Shown one piece after another: positions 47,720-58,379 of a stretch of DNA of 64,000 nucleotides; within the stretch, counting starts at the first letter, position 1; each line of letters begins with the position of its first letter. The notes below the pieces were generated by a model, which made no database searches, was not told the DNA's origin, and worked only from the letters and a program-made list of their open reading frames with translations. The translations under genes were made by a program, and so were the position numbers. This stretch comes from Kitagawia praeruptora (taxonomy: Eukaryota; Streptophyta; Magnoliopsida; Apiales; Apiaceae): positions 106,412,501-106,476,500 of the forward strand of contig CM075353.1 in NCBI GenBank assembly GCA_037693485.1, in the 5' to 3' direction.

Positions 47720-49281
47720 TGATAAGTGGATTTTATATCCACTTGGAGCATTCTAAATCGGCTTAAATTGATTGTCTTGGACTCAAGTTTGTGGTAGTTT
47801 TGATGTGTTTTGTTTAGTTGTGCAGATTTACAAGAATGTTGATTATGGTTGATGCTTCTATCGTTTTTGGAGAATAAATTAATTAAAATTCGGATTTCTG
47901 AGACGGTTGCGCAGTCTACACTGTTTTGGACATATCTGGAGTTCTAGAAGTCCGTTTTCAGCGATCTTACTGCCCACGCGAAGCCTGGGAGATTTTCTAC
48001 AACTTGGGATAGGATTATCACAAGCAAATTGCGCCGGGTAGGAGCAATTTGCGCGAAGAACAGACTGTTGGGCGCAAGTTGCCCCTGAAAAATTACAGTT
48101 TTTACTATTTTGGCCATATCTTGAGTTCTACAACTCCGTTTGAGGCCCGTAAGCTGTCCACGCGAAGATAACAAGATTATCTATCATTCTAAGGTGGTCC
48201 AGAGGTCCAATTACGTTTGGAACGTTCCAGAATATCTGAAGAAAAGTCAGCTACGAATTTCCCTTTAAATCAGAATCAGTTTAGGAAACGTATTTTGCAG
48301 AAATTCTATTATAATTCTGATCTGGTATTTTCTTGCTGGGCAAGATGTCTAGAGCCTATATAAACACATCCAACCCTTGTAAATTGTATTAAGATCATTA
48401 TTATCATCATTAGGAGAAAACGATTACATATCAATTACTTAGTTTTATTTGTATTTTTTCATACTTTGTTTTTATCATGGTTTCATCAGATCCCATGATG
48501 ACGAGAGGTTCGATTATGAACTAATCGTTGTCATGGGATTCTAACGGATTTATTTATGGAGCTTTAGTATCTTGATTGCTTTACAGATCTGTGTGTGATG
48601 TATATCTGATATCCTCGTATGGTTGTGCTTTATGAATTTAGATGCGTCATGAACATCTAATTTGTTAATCTCTTGTGAAGCGAGAGTGGATCTTGAGATT
48701 TAGAACTTGCCATGCTAGCATAGGATAGGTTGATGTTTTAACATCATGATTTGTGGCGTAAATAGAGATATTATGCTGCCCTATGTGATCTTAATAGACA
48801 ACCTGTTCTTCAACCGTTATGTTTTCAAATCTTATAGAGATATAGGGTCTAAGCATAATTGGTGTCTATTCATCTTCTATCTCTTTTGTGGATGTATGTT
48901 TAGTTTGGTATTCGTATACTGAGAAGTAGCGTATACTTGTTTTGTGTTGTCTGATCAGATATCATAACCATTGCATATAGTGATTAAAGGCGTCAGATCT
49001 AAGCAAAGTATTTAATGAAGTTAGGATTCCATGGTTTTTCTTGCAGAAGTAATTAGATTTCAATTCTTGCTAGTTAGTTAATTTGTAGTTTTGTTAATTT
49101 GCTTTTTAGTTAATTTAGATAGTTAAAACCCATATTTGTTATTTGTCTTAGCAGTGCATAATAACCATACATTGTTGCATAGGTACTAAATTGAATTAAA
49201 AACCAGATCTCTGTGGGAACGAACTTGACTTATTCATATATTACTTGTGACCACGTACGCTTGCGTGATTTAGTGCAAACA
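47720..49281 (+). repeat. 3' LTR, TGATAAGTGG family, copy D
   Basis: It is 1,562 bp, preceded by the PPT and followed by CCTGC (49282-49286) and the same captured-gene intron that follows copy C. It differs from copy C at only a handful of sites. Confidence 0.95.
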
Positions 49282-49673
49282 CCTGCCTCACATAATTCAC
49301 ATCACTAGTGTGTGACTACGTGTAGTGGTGGTTGTGCTTTCATAATTTTATCTCAGAATTATTCCACACTACCAAACCTGCTCCATTCTTTATTAAACAT
49401 CCTCTCTATATTTGTCACTTTCCACTTGAATGGTCCCTTCCGTCCTATTGTAATTGTAGGTGATTGATTTTTGTTAAGATCATATATGTTACACAAAAAA
49501 CCTGATTAAGATTAAGAGTGTGAATTTTTAAAGAGATTCAGCATTCATATGTTTATGGTCTAATACATTCAGCATTACATTTCATCTCCCTGATACTACA
49601 TGCTTATTTTATTCCTGTTACGTGATCTTTTTTTCTGAAGCAATGATTTACACTTTATATTTTTATTTTGCAG

Positions 49674-49712
49674 CCTCCTTTCGATATCCATATGCCTCAC
49701 GTTAAAGATCAG
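49674..49712 (+). pseudogene. captured short exon PPFDIH..., copy 2
   Basis: Second copy of the 39-nt exon at 44687, with the same acceptor and donor. It belongs to the duplicated flank. Confidence 0.4.
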
Positions 49713-49944
49713 GTACATAATATTCTAGCTATGTCGAAGGTCCTCATGAGTCATTTCAGTCGTAATTTTCTTGCTTAAATTTTCCTTAGGTAGGCAAAAA
49801 ACTTACTGATATCACATGTGTTTATCCAGATAATTAGAATCATTAATCCTTGAACTTTTTCTGCTAATTAGCTAAACAAACTATTGATTTATATACATCA
49901 TAGAATTTCTTACGTTGGCCTTTCCTGTGTGTATTCTTTACCAG

Positions 49945-50120
49945 TGCCATCAATATGCATCGGCCTTAAAGATAGTAGACACTGGAATTGCTGTTGCAGA
50001 TTCAACGGATGTTGCACGGAGTTGAATCTGCATTTTTTATGAAGTTGTCAATAACAAATTCTTGACATTTGCTGTTATTTTCTCCAAATATATGCTATCT
50101 CTATTACCATTGGTATTGTG
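49945..50120 (+). pseudogene. captured plasma-membrane H+-ATPase exon
   Basis: After an ACCAG acceptor the frame reads ALKIVDTGIAVADSTDVARS, then meets a TGA. Later in another frame comes IYAISITIGIV, ending at GTG|GTAAGT. Plant P3A H+-ATPases read ALKKADIGIAVADATDAARS, then NYTIYAVSITIRIV, at this spacing. The stop and frame loss show it is non-functional. Confidence 0.75.
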
Positions 50121-50231
50121 GTAAGTTATCCTGAAAATTTTTATCACTTTTTGTACTAGTTAAGTGCTGAAATATACTAAGCTAAACTTTGCTCTAAAAT
50201 TGTAACACGTTTTTACTTCACATGCTTTCAG

Positions 50232-50364
50232 GGACTACACCCAACCATTCTGAAAAACACTTCCAAAAATTGTTGAACTGCTTGAAAGATGCTGGCAACA
50301 AGACCCAATATTAAGACCTGACTTTACTGAAATAAATGCAAACTTACAGAAGATTGCCAAGGAG
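50232..50364 (+). pseudogene. captured Raf-like protein kinase exon (STY type)
   Basis: The exon follows a TTTCAG acceptor and starts GLHPTILKNT. After a short frame-shifting deletion it continues PKIVELLERCWQQDPILRPD then FTEINANLQKIAKE, ending at a donor. LLERCWQQDP.LRPDFSEI...LQ.IAKE is the C-lobe end of plant Raf-like (STY46-type) dual-specificity kinases. The conserved Arg of LRPD is kept. Confidence 0.75.
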
Positions 50365-50462
50365 GTAGCATCTTGTTTTCCTCTACATAGCATGCACCAA
50401 GACAAACGAAACAAAAGGGACAAAAGGCAGTATGAAAGTATAGTTTAATTATTTTTCTCTAG

Positions 50463-50617
50463 ATGAATTACCAAGAATTTTATAAAGAGAAAATCAGGCT
50501 TATTAATGAAGCCCGCAATGAGAAGGAAGAGAACTTTGAGAAGGTACAGCAAGAGAAACGGGAGAAGATGAAAATCTATATGGAAAATTCTTCTTCAGCA
50601 GCGGATCGTCAATCCAG
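50463..50617 (+). pseudogene. captured coiled-coil exon, gene unknown
   Basis: A TCTAG acceptor and CCAG|GTAAAA donor bound an open exon reading MNYQEFYKEKIRLINEARNE then KEENFEKVQQEKREKMK. It is highly charged and strongly helical. I do not recognise the parent. It may be the 3' part of the same chimeric transcript as the kinase piece. Confidence 0.4.
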
Positions 50618-51479
50618 GTAAAATGCAAATAGTATGTGAACGGCGTTAACCATGTTTATGCACATCTATCTTTTCTATGCCATAAAAAAACCACTGCTAG
50701 CATATTCATATTGTAGTAGTTTCTGCATGATTGTTGATGTTAGTAAGCTACTACTTGTTGGACCTTTTGGCTTATGTGGATGTTAAATATGAGGTGCATG
50801 GTCATTATTTTTGTAATTTGTGAAGTATCAATTTGTTAGGTCTGTGTGCATGTCATGTTGTAGATTGATTTCATTTTTAACTTGTGTACTGGCCTTGCTT
50901 ATTTTTTTTGTAATTTGTGAAAAACTTGTAAGCATATCTACTTATTGGTAGAGGTAGACAATCATGTAGATGATTGTCACTGTTGTATTCAGTACAAAGT
51001 CGAGATATCAAAGAATGAGTTCTGATTGTCGACTGCTTTGTGTGGTTGTGCAGGTTGATTACCTTTATCTTTTCTTCTCACATTAGCATATGCTGCAACG
51101 TCTCAGGGTATACTACAAAAGGAGTTCTTGGTGGTTTGTCAAATTAGCATACAAAAGTTATCTTTTTTGTCAAATGTACCTGATAACTAGAAGGTTGTTT
51201 CAACAAGCTGATGTGGATTGCTATAATTATGTAGGCGGCTACACTTAGTATTTTTTTTGTAGCTTTAACTTGCTAGTAGTAGAATTTTGTATTTTTGTAA
51301 AACTATTATGTAGTTTTGTTGGCTGCATTATTTAGGACTTTTTGAAGTTGTTGGCTTGGTTTGGACAGGATGTTTTATGTATAAACAAAGCAGTCATTTC
51401 AATTTTTTTGTAAAAAAGTGTTGCATTTGACTATATATGATGTTGCATTATGGTATATTTAGTGTTGCTTAAAAAAAAA

Positions 51480-51990
51480 TTAGTGTTGCATTAGACTCAA
51501 CTAGTGTTGCATTAGATAGTGGGCCATTACTGACGTGGCAGGTGGGACCACTGTTGACGTGGCATGTGGGCCCCAGTGCTGATGTGGTACCTTGGTGGGT
51601 CCCAATGCTGATGTGGCACATTGGTGGGCCCCACTGATGACGTGGCATGCCCCTTCATTTGTGACGTGGCACTTGTGGGCCCCACTAATGACATGTCAGC
51701 ATGCTGACATGGCAACTTGCTTACATGTCAGCATGCTGACGTGGCACATTGCTTACATGTCAGCATGGTGACATGGCTGAAAAATCTAATGCAACGCCCT
51801 GTAGCGTTGCATTTGCATGCTTTTAGTGTTGCATAAGGCCTCTAACGTAACGCTTTCGTGGTGTTGCAATAGCTTGGAAAAGCGTTGCGTTAGGGGTCTT
51901 ACACAACGCCAGTATTGGTAACGCCCCAAAAGCGTTGCGTAAGACCTTACGCAACGCTTTTCAGGCCTTACGCAACTGAAAATGGGGGTT
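51480..51990 (-). repeat. right subterminal repeats of CACTA 2
   Basis: About five TGACGTGGCA units, with TGATGTGG and TGACATGG variants, are followed by GCGTTGCGTAAG-type repeats at 51795-51980 in both orientations. This mirrors the left end, although the TGACGTGG motifs keep the same orientation. Confidence 0.85.
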
Positions 51991-52018
51991 GCGTATGTGC
52001 GTTTATGGCGTAGTGATT

Positions 52019-52404
52019 TGACCTCGGAAGAGATGTTTGGAGAGATGAAGAATATTTGTTCCAAATGGGAAACCCAACATATGGATAGTTCTTGTGATCC
52101 TAATTCTGTTGGTAAATTTTTTTTCGAAGAGCCACCCCCACCCGTCTCTATTTCTTCATTTTCCACTCGTGCTCCATCTTTCATCGAAACTCATGATATT
52201 CATGACCAACATCTTATCGTAATTAATTTGATTAAACAACAAAAAGAATCATCTTCATGGTCTATGGATGAAGTTAGGAATATGAGTTTTATTCTTGCGC
52301 CTAATCGGATCGTTCGAGTAGTTTATGCTATTTTTGTGGGTGAGTTTCTGAAATATGTTGGTTTTATAACAAAAATAGTTTTTCCGAGAGCAGGTATTGG
52401 TTAG
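52019..52404 (+). pseudogene. gag-like ORF of the Athila-like element, 3' part
   Basis: The frame continues directly from 38379 once CACTA 2 and one ATT are removed. It reads LTSEEMFGEMKNICSKW, then a Pro/Ser-rich segment (EEPPPPVSISSFSTRAPSF), then VGEFLKYVGFITKIVFP, and ends TAG at 52402-52404. I know no domain for this tail. It is the predicted C-terminus of the element's only ORF. Confidence 0.7.
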
Positions 52405-53717
52405 TAAATATTTGTTTTGTACCTCCCATAGTAGAATTTAGGTATGAGGGAGTGCCAGTGAGTGTGTGTGTGTGTGTGTGTGTGTTTCTTTTGTATTTGT
52501 TGTGTGCGTGAGTTATTTTTCTTTCGTAATTTTTAGAAGTTTCCATTCTCCGTCATCCATTATCAGGTATTATCTCCTCATTCTCTTCATTTATCTTGCA
52601 TTTGCATACATTGAGGACAATGCATGATTTAGGTATGGGGAGGGTTTTAGTGTAAATACATAAAATTTAAAATTTCAAAAAAATTGAAAAATTTTAAAAA
52701 TCCAAAAATAGAGATAATTTAGCTTAGTTGTCCTTCCCACTCTTGAACTTTAGAACTAGTTGGTGTTAACTGTTTTTCAAAAATTATATGTATAATGCCT
52801 TTAGATTATTTGAACGTAGTCAGGTAAGGTTTTACTCATGAAACTTGTGTCGAACAAATTTTTGCTTAAAAGTCCAAGACGGCACATTTGCACAAGACTT
52901 TTGATGGAAGAATTGTATAGGAGTATTATTCGATACCTGAGAGAGAACCCACATGTTAAAACAATGTCGAATCAAACCTTTGCGAACAAATTTGTCCTAT
53001 AGTGTTGTTAAAAAAAAGAAAAAAAAGAGTCAATAAATGTTTGTAGTTGTAGAGTGCTAATGTAATTTTGTAATAATAAATTCTTAGTAGGGAAATCGGC
53101 TAGGTTGGGCTCATTGATAACCCGAGTAAGTAAGTCTGAGGGGACTTTGTGCCTAGCAACCTAAGGTCCTTTGTGATCTGGGATTGTTGACCTAAAACTC
53201 GCTAAATGGGTATCAAAGCAAAAGTCTTTTGGGACCTCAACCATTGCACAGTCGGTCTAACAACTAAGAACGTGAAGTTTGGCTAGATACTTGTTTTGAT
53301 AGAGATTGGGTCAGTTCAATATTGGTTGAAAAAGAGAAAATGTTCGTATGCACTTTATCCATCATAGGCCTTAAATTTACTACACACCTTGGGTTTTTCT
53401 TATAAAATTTTTGAGTCTATTCAAGTGGATTGTGGGAACCTATAACTTGGCTATCATTAGATTAATCTTTAAGGCATGTATTTTCCTACAAAATTGTTTT
53501 TATGGATACTTGCTAATTTATCTCAAAGATTTTATGGTTATATCTTTTGTAAACCCTTAGGAGACAGCACTCCTCCTGTAGAGATCGTCTATGGGTTTAA
53601 CGGGTTGGTAAACCTAAAATTACCCGTGATTCCTACGACAGTGAGTATAGGTTTTTATTCTGCATTTTTTCTTTTTGTTTTACTCGAGGATGAGCAAAAG
53701 ATAGGTATGGGGGCATT
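52405..53717 (+). other. 3' UTR of the Athila-like element
   Basis: It contains a (GT)n run at about 52459-52485, TTGAGGACAATGCATGATTT and GGTATGGGGAGGG near 52610-52650 (a feature of plant Athila-type 3' UTRs), and the terminal purine-rich GATAGGTATGGGGGCA before the LTR. Short frames show no domains. Confidence 0.65.
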
Positions 53718-54682
53718 TAATAAGTGCATAATTTTGCATATTTTTATTGCTTATTTATTGTTTGAATTCGTATTTTAATAAATTATTTTGTTGCATTTCA
53801 GGAAAATTCGAGAAAACTGAAGAAACGCCAAAATAAAGAAATAAATGACAAAAGAAGAAAAAGAAGGACCAAAACAAGAAGAAAAGGAAAAGCAAGGGGC
53901 GGTGGTGCATTTTTGTAGCCAACCAAAATGGAGGGCTAGGATTAACCCACACCAACCAAAATGGAAGGCTAGGATTAACCCACACCAACCAAAATGGAAG
54001 GCTAGGATTAACCCACACCAACCAAAATGCAGGGCTAGGATTAACTCACACCAACCCTAAACCCTAAAAATTTTCTATAAATAGCCTCATTCTTCACTTG
54101 TTAAAATCATCTTAGAATTAGGTTAGTTCTAGTTCACTCCCAAATTTTAGTTGTAATATTTTTCCTCTTATAAACACTCTTTATTTTTATGCAATTTCAA
54201 GCTTCATTTTAATTCTTGCATCTCTCTTTCATTTTATTTTCCTTGTTCTTTATTTCGTTATTTTCGTAAATTCTCGGGTGGATAAAGTAGCGACGCTAAC
54301 CACACGGGATTGAAAGTATCGATATATCTTTTGTCTTATTATCAAATATATATATACGTAATTCATATTCCATTCCTCTTATTTCACCTGTTTCGTTTTA
54401 GCATTATTGATTATGTCGGTAGTTAAATTCTCATCTTACTGTCCTGTTTATACATAGTTCGTATGGAGTACAATGTTTCTACTTTAATGTTCTCGTAAAT
54501 TTCTTTTCGCTATTTCATTAATTTGGCTAAATTAAAATATCTTCTAAAAAATATTGTTCTAATTCGCCTAAATTAGAAGTTAAGATTTGCGAAAAATATA
54601 TAGTCTATGTGGATCTAATCTTAAAATATTAAAACGATGATCGTGCGCTTGCGATTTTAATTATCATGTTTTTAGCACATCA
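53718..54682 (+). repeat. 3' LTR of the Athila-like element
   Basis: It is 965 bp like the 5' LTR. Its first dinucleotide is mutated from TG to TA (TAATAAGTGC). It ends GCACATCA before CACCA. The four 33-bp repeats are at about 53925-54055. Confidence 0.95.
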
Positions 54683-54687
54683 CACCA

Positions 54688-55290
54688 CAATGGAGAATAC
54701 GAAGGATATGTCTCAAATTACCTTGGTTGAGTTGTTAAATGCCTTTCAAGCTCAAGAGCAACAAAGGTTAAAGAGATAAGATCAATCATTGAAGATGCTT
54801 TATCAGCCAAGTATCAAGATGCCGAAAAGAATAAAAGAAATCATATTCTAAACAATGAAAATGCAGCAAGGAGAAACTTCCCACCTTGTCAACATTGTGA
54901 GAAAAAGGGACAATCTCCATTTAGATGTTGGAGAAGGCCCGATGCTCAGTACATCAAGTGTAATCAAACAGGGCATGAAGCTTTTATATGTAGAAACATA
55001 AATCATCAATATGAACAAGAGGCAAAGAGTGCTGATCCAGAGGAGGAGGATCACATGTTTGTTGCTATGGGTTTCTCAAGTACTGAATCAAGTGATAGTT
55101 TGCTCACTGATAGTGGTTGTACTAACCACATGACTTATAACAAGGATCTTTTCAGGGAACTACACACTGCAAATTCATCAAAAGTCATAGTTGGGAATGG
55201 AAAGTACATTTTGATAAAAGGTATAGATACATTTGCAATCTCAATGTGTTTAGGTACAAAATTTATTGCAAATGTATTGTATATATGTTC
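54688..55290 (+). pseudogene. copia gag C-terminus, zinc knuckles and protease
   Basis: MENTKDMSQITLVELLNAFQ follows the insertion site as the gag C-terminus, with a TAA after about 30 codons. Two CCHC-like knuckles follow in another frame (CQHCEKKGQSPFRCW with the His missing, and CNQTGHEAFIC). At about 55100 comes the protease start LLTDSGCTNHMTYNKDLF, whose DSGC corresponds to the copia catalytic D-S/T-G. Multiple frame breaks. Confidence 0.8.
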
Positions 55291-56868
55291 CTGAGAATGA
55301 TCAGAACTTGTTAAACGTTGGACAACTAATGAAAAATGGCTATAAAGTTATATTCGATGATCAAAGCTGTTTGGTTAAGGATGCAAAAGTCAATACCATT
55401 TTTAAGGTTAAAATGAAGGAAAAAGCTTTGCTCTAAATTTGTTGGAGGAAGAACAAATTGCTTTTTCAGGGAAAGAAAATAATGCTGAGCTATAACATAA
55501 GAGGCTTGGGCACTATCACAATGAAGGACTTCGACTGATAAAATCCAAAGGGATGGCAAAGGATCTTCCAGAATTTGATGATCATGTTGTAAATTGTAAG
55601 GCATGTTAGTTTGGAAAGCAATCCATGAAATCATTTCCAAAGGCAACATGGAGGGCACAAAAGAAGTTGCAATTGATTCATACTAATATTGCAGGCCCAA
55701 AAAGAACACCTTCATTGAATGGTAGTCTTTATTACATTATATTCATTGATGATTTATCTCGTATGTGTTGGATTTTCTTTTTGAAGTTCAAATCAGAGGC
55801 GACTCAAGTGTTTTGGAACTTTAAGCAAAAGTTGAGAAAGAGAGTGGTTGTGAAATTCAAGCTATTCGATCCGACAACAGCAAGGAGTATACTTCAGGAG
55901 CTTTTAATCATTTTTGTAAGGAGGCAGGCATCCAACATCAATTAACTGCTCCATACACTCCATATCAAAATGGAGTTATTAAAAGACGCAATAGATCTAT
56001 TTTAGAGATCTGACAAGATGCCTTATTCATGAAAAAAACTTGCCAAAGAAGTTTTGGGTTGGAGCGGCGCACACAGTTGTGTTTTTGCAAAATAGGCTTC
56101 ACACGAGAGTCTAATGCGATAAAACACCCTATGAAATTTGGTATGAAGATATGTCGTCTCTAAATTTTCTTAAAGTATTTGGATGTGTGTGCTTTACTCA
56201 TGTCCCTCATGTTAAAAAGAGACAAGTTAGATAAAAAAAAGCACTTCCAGACATCTTTATTGGCTGTAGCTTGGCTATAAAAACTAATTATAGAGTTTTT
56301 CAGCCACAAACAGGAAATATAGTTGTTAACAGAGATGTGCACTTTATGGAGTATGAAGAGTGGAATTGGTATGATGCAAAGAAGATGGATTTAATCTCAA
56401 AAGATTCAGTAGTCAATCATTTTGACTTGGACAGGACGAATTAAAGCTCTGAAATTCAGGATTTGAAATGGTGGATGACATACCTCTGAGAGGTACAAGA
56501 TCACTTTATGATATTTATCAAAAGTTCAATGTTGTTGTGTATAAACCTACAGATATGAAGAAGCCAAGAATGATCATAATTGGATAAATACAATAAATGA
56601 GGAACTATTCATGATTGAATGAAACAAAACATGACAGTTGGTTGATAGACCTCGGAACAAAAAAGTTGTTGGGGTCAAATGGGTGTATAGAATCAAGCTA
56701 AATGTATATGGATCAGTAAATAAAGCGAGGCTCGTGGATAAAGGATATGCTCAAATATCGGGTGTGGATTGCTCGACTTGAAATCATTAGAATGTTTCTC
56801 GTAGTCGCAGCACAAATGAATTGAAAGGTATACCATTTAGATGTCAAGTCAGCCTTTTCGAATGGTCT
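55290..56868 (+). pseudogene. copia integrase and RT N-terminus, degenerate
   Basis: Pieces in order: KRLGHYHNEGL and CKAC (HHCC zinc region); LIHTNIAGPKRTPSLNGSLY with YYIIFIDDLSRMCWIFFLK (integrase core, first Asp altered to Asn in HTNIAGP); TAPYTPYQNGVIKRRN; FWVGAAHTVVFLQNR; then RT start WVYRIKLNVYGSV and YHLDVKSAFSNG. Stops and shifts occur throughout. Confidence 0.85.
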
Positions 56869-57757
56869 CACTACGCCATAAACAGCCTACTACAACACTT
56901 GGGGGGGGGTGTTACCTTCTCGGGTGTTACCTTAGCTATGAATTTTTGGACCTACTACAACACTCTAGTTTTGGTGTTACCATATCCTTAAAGGTATGTT
57001 ACCATAGCTGTTGAAGGTGTTAAACTTAGTAACACCATGGGCTGTGTTACCTTAGAGTATAATTAACATATTTTTGAATTTTACTTATAATTAATGACTT
57101 AATAATTACTAAATTTTAAAATTAAATAATTTTAATCAAGCCATTGAATTTATTATTATAAAAATAATATTCTATAAAATACTTGAATTATTTATAATTT
57201 TACAATATCAATATATTTATTAATAATTTTATTTAAAATATTTTAAAATAAAGAAATATTCAAAAAAATTTAAAATTTGATTAAATTCGTCAATAAAATT
57301 ATTGGAGAAAATAACAGGGTATAATAAATTTAAATTGTTATTCAATAATTACAATGATAAAAATTATTGCCATATATTTTTTATAAAAAAATTAATAAAT
57401 TTTGTAATATTAGAAAATGAAAAAAGTGTGGAAAAAAATGAAAAAAAAAAGCAACCAATGAAAAATTGAAAAGAAAATGGAATTGGCTGGCGGCAAAACG
57501 AAAATGAAAGCGGGCAACTCAAATTTGGTCAAAATTGCTTAAGTGGAGAAAGCGGGCAAAACAAATTAGGGAAAAACAATTAGGTCACTCACTCTCTCTC
57601 TCTCTCTCGTAACCTCCCTCACCTCTCTCTCGCCTTCCTCTCGAACCTCACTCACCTCTTTGTCTCTCTTTCTCGCTCAAAATTGGGTCGCTCAAAATTG
57701 GGGAAAACCTCGCTCAATCTCACACCCAGTCTCTCAATCAATCAGTCTCTCTCACTT
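56869..57757. mobile_element. CACTA-end fragment with a leader-like segment
   Basis: It begins CACTACGCCATAAACAGCC after TCT, sharing CACTACGCCATAA with CACTA 2. GTGTTACCTTA and CTACTACAACACT subterminal repeats follow. Copia RT resumes at about 57758 (QEEIYVEQPEGY), which sets the right limit. No matching inverted end (TGGCGTAGTG) is present, so the right end is lost. The last ~180 bp is CT-rich and looks like a captured plant 5' UTR. Confidence 0.6.
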
Positions 57758-58347
57758 GCAAGAGGAGATTTATGTCGAACAACCTGAAGGATATATAAAG
57801 AAAGGAAAAGAAGACAAGGTTTATCTTCTGAAAAAGGCTCTTTACGACTTGAGGCAGGCTCCACATACTTGGCATAACAGAATCGACGAATACTTGTAAA
57901 GCTTGGGATTTGCTAAAAATTCTTCTGAATCAACATTATATGTCAAGCACAATTGAGTTGATATTATTATCATCGCAGTTTATGTGGATGATTTGCTTGT
58001 GACGGGAAACTTGCCAAGTGTTATGGAAAAGTTCAAGCAAGAAATGATGGAAATTTTTGAAATGACGGACCTCGGGTTGATAACATATTTTCTCGAAATG
58101 GAAATAAAATAGAATGAACATGAAGTGTTCATATGTCAAAAGAAATATGCCAATGAAATTTTAAAGAAGTTTAAATTGGACGAATGCAAAGAAATGAGCA
58201 CGCCAATGAATTTGAAAGTAGGAGATTCTGCTAAAGAAGGTGCCAAAGAAGTCTGTGGTGGAGGGCAAATGAAGATCCAGGCAACAATGAAGATGAAGAT
58301 CGAGAAGCATACAAGTTTCCTCTGGTTTAGGCCTTAGGACATTAGCC
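57758..58347 (+). pseudogene. copia reverse transcriptase, middle part
   Basis: EEIYVEQPEGYIKKGKEDKV, then LLKKALYDLRQAP and TWHNRIDEYL, then the catalytic AVYVDDLLVTG at about 57977-58005 and YANEILKKFKLDECKEMSTP follow the copia RT order. Stops at 57897 and 57954 and further shifts break it. CACTA 3 interrupts it at 58348. Confidence 0.85.
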
Positions 58348-58379
58348 CACTACAAGAATTTTGCCTTCAGACGACACTC

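Larger units (their letters stand above)
42733..49957 (+). repeat. 4,987-bp tandem duplication (LTR plus downstream flank)
   Basis: The segment 42733 to about 44965 recurs at 47720 to about 49952 at a constant offset of 4,987 with no indels. By eye there are only about ten substitutions in 2.2 kb. Each copy contains the LTR, the CCTGC target site and about 660 bp of captured-gene intron and exon. The left copy is preceded by host sequence; the right copy is preceded by the element interior and PPT. Confidence 0.92.
38380..52015. mobile_element. Pack-CACTA element 2 (13.6 kb) with many captured exons
   Basis: The ends are CACTACGCCATAA and TTTATGGCGTAGTG, perfectly inverted over 13 bases, with 3-bp TSDs ATT (38377-38379 and 52016-52018). 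Removing it with one TSD rejoins the gag-like frame (FKD to LTSEE) without a shift, which proves the boundaries. No transposase is visible. The interior has subterminal repeats, a ~176-bp array, exons from at least four host genes, and a later gypsy-type insertion that was partly duplicated. Confidence 0.95.
35341..54682 (+). mobile_element. non-autonomous Athila-like Ty3/gypsy element, 19.3 kb with its insertion
   Basis: Two 965-bp LTRs (35341-36305 and 53718-54682) are flanked by perfect 5-bp TSDs CACCA (35336-35340 and 54683-54687). After the 5' LTR comes an 18-nt PBS, then a gag-like ORF. A CACTA element splits that ORF, followed by the ORF remainder, a long 3' UTR and a purine-rich tract before the 3' LTR. 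There is no protease, RT, RNase H or integrase, so it depends on other elements. By eye the LTRs differ at about 16 of 965 positions, so it is fairly young. Confidence 0.93.
33889..58347 (+). mobile_element. degenerate Ty1/copia retrotransposon, host of the large nest
   Basis: The pieces 33889-35340, 54683-56868 and about 57758-58347 are collinear with copia gag-pol: LTR, Met-tRNA PBS, UBN2-type gag, zinc knuckles, protease, integrase, and RT with YVDD. Stops and frameshifts are present throughout. It is interrupted by an Athila-like element (35341-54682), a CACTA fragment (56869-57757) and CACTA 3 from 58348. RNase H and the 3' LTR are not in the window. It is the oldest layer of the nest. 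Confidence 0.88.
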
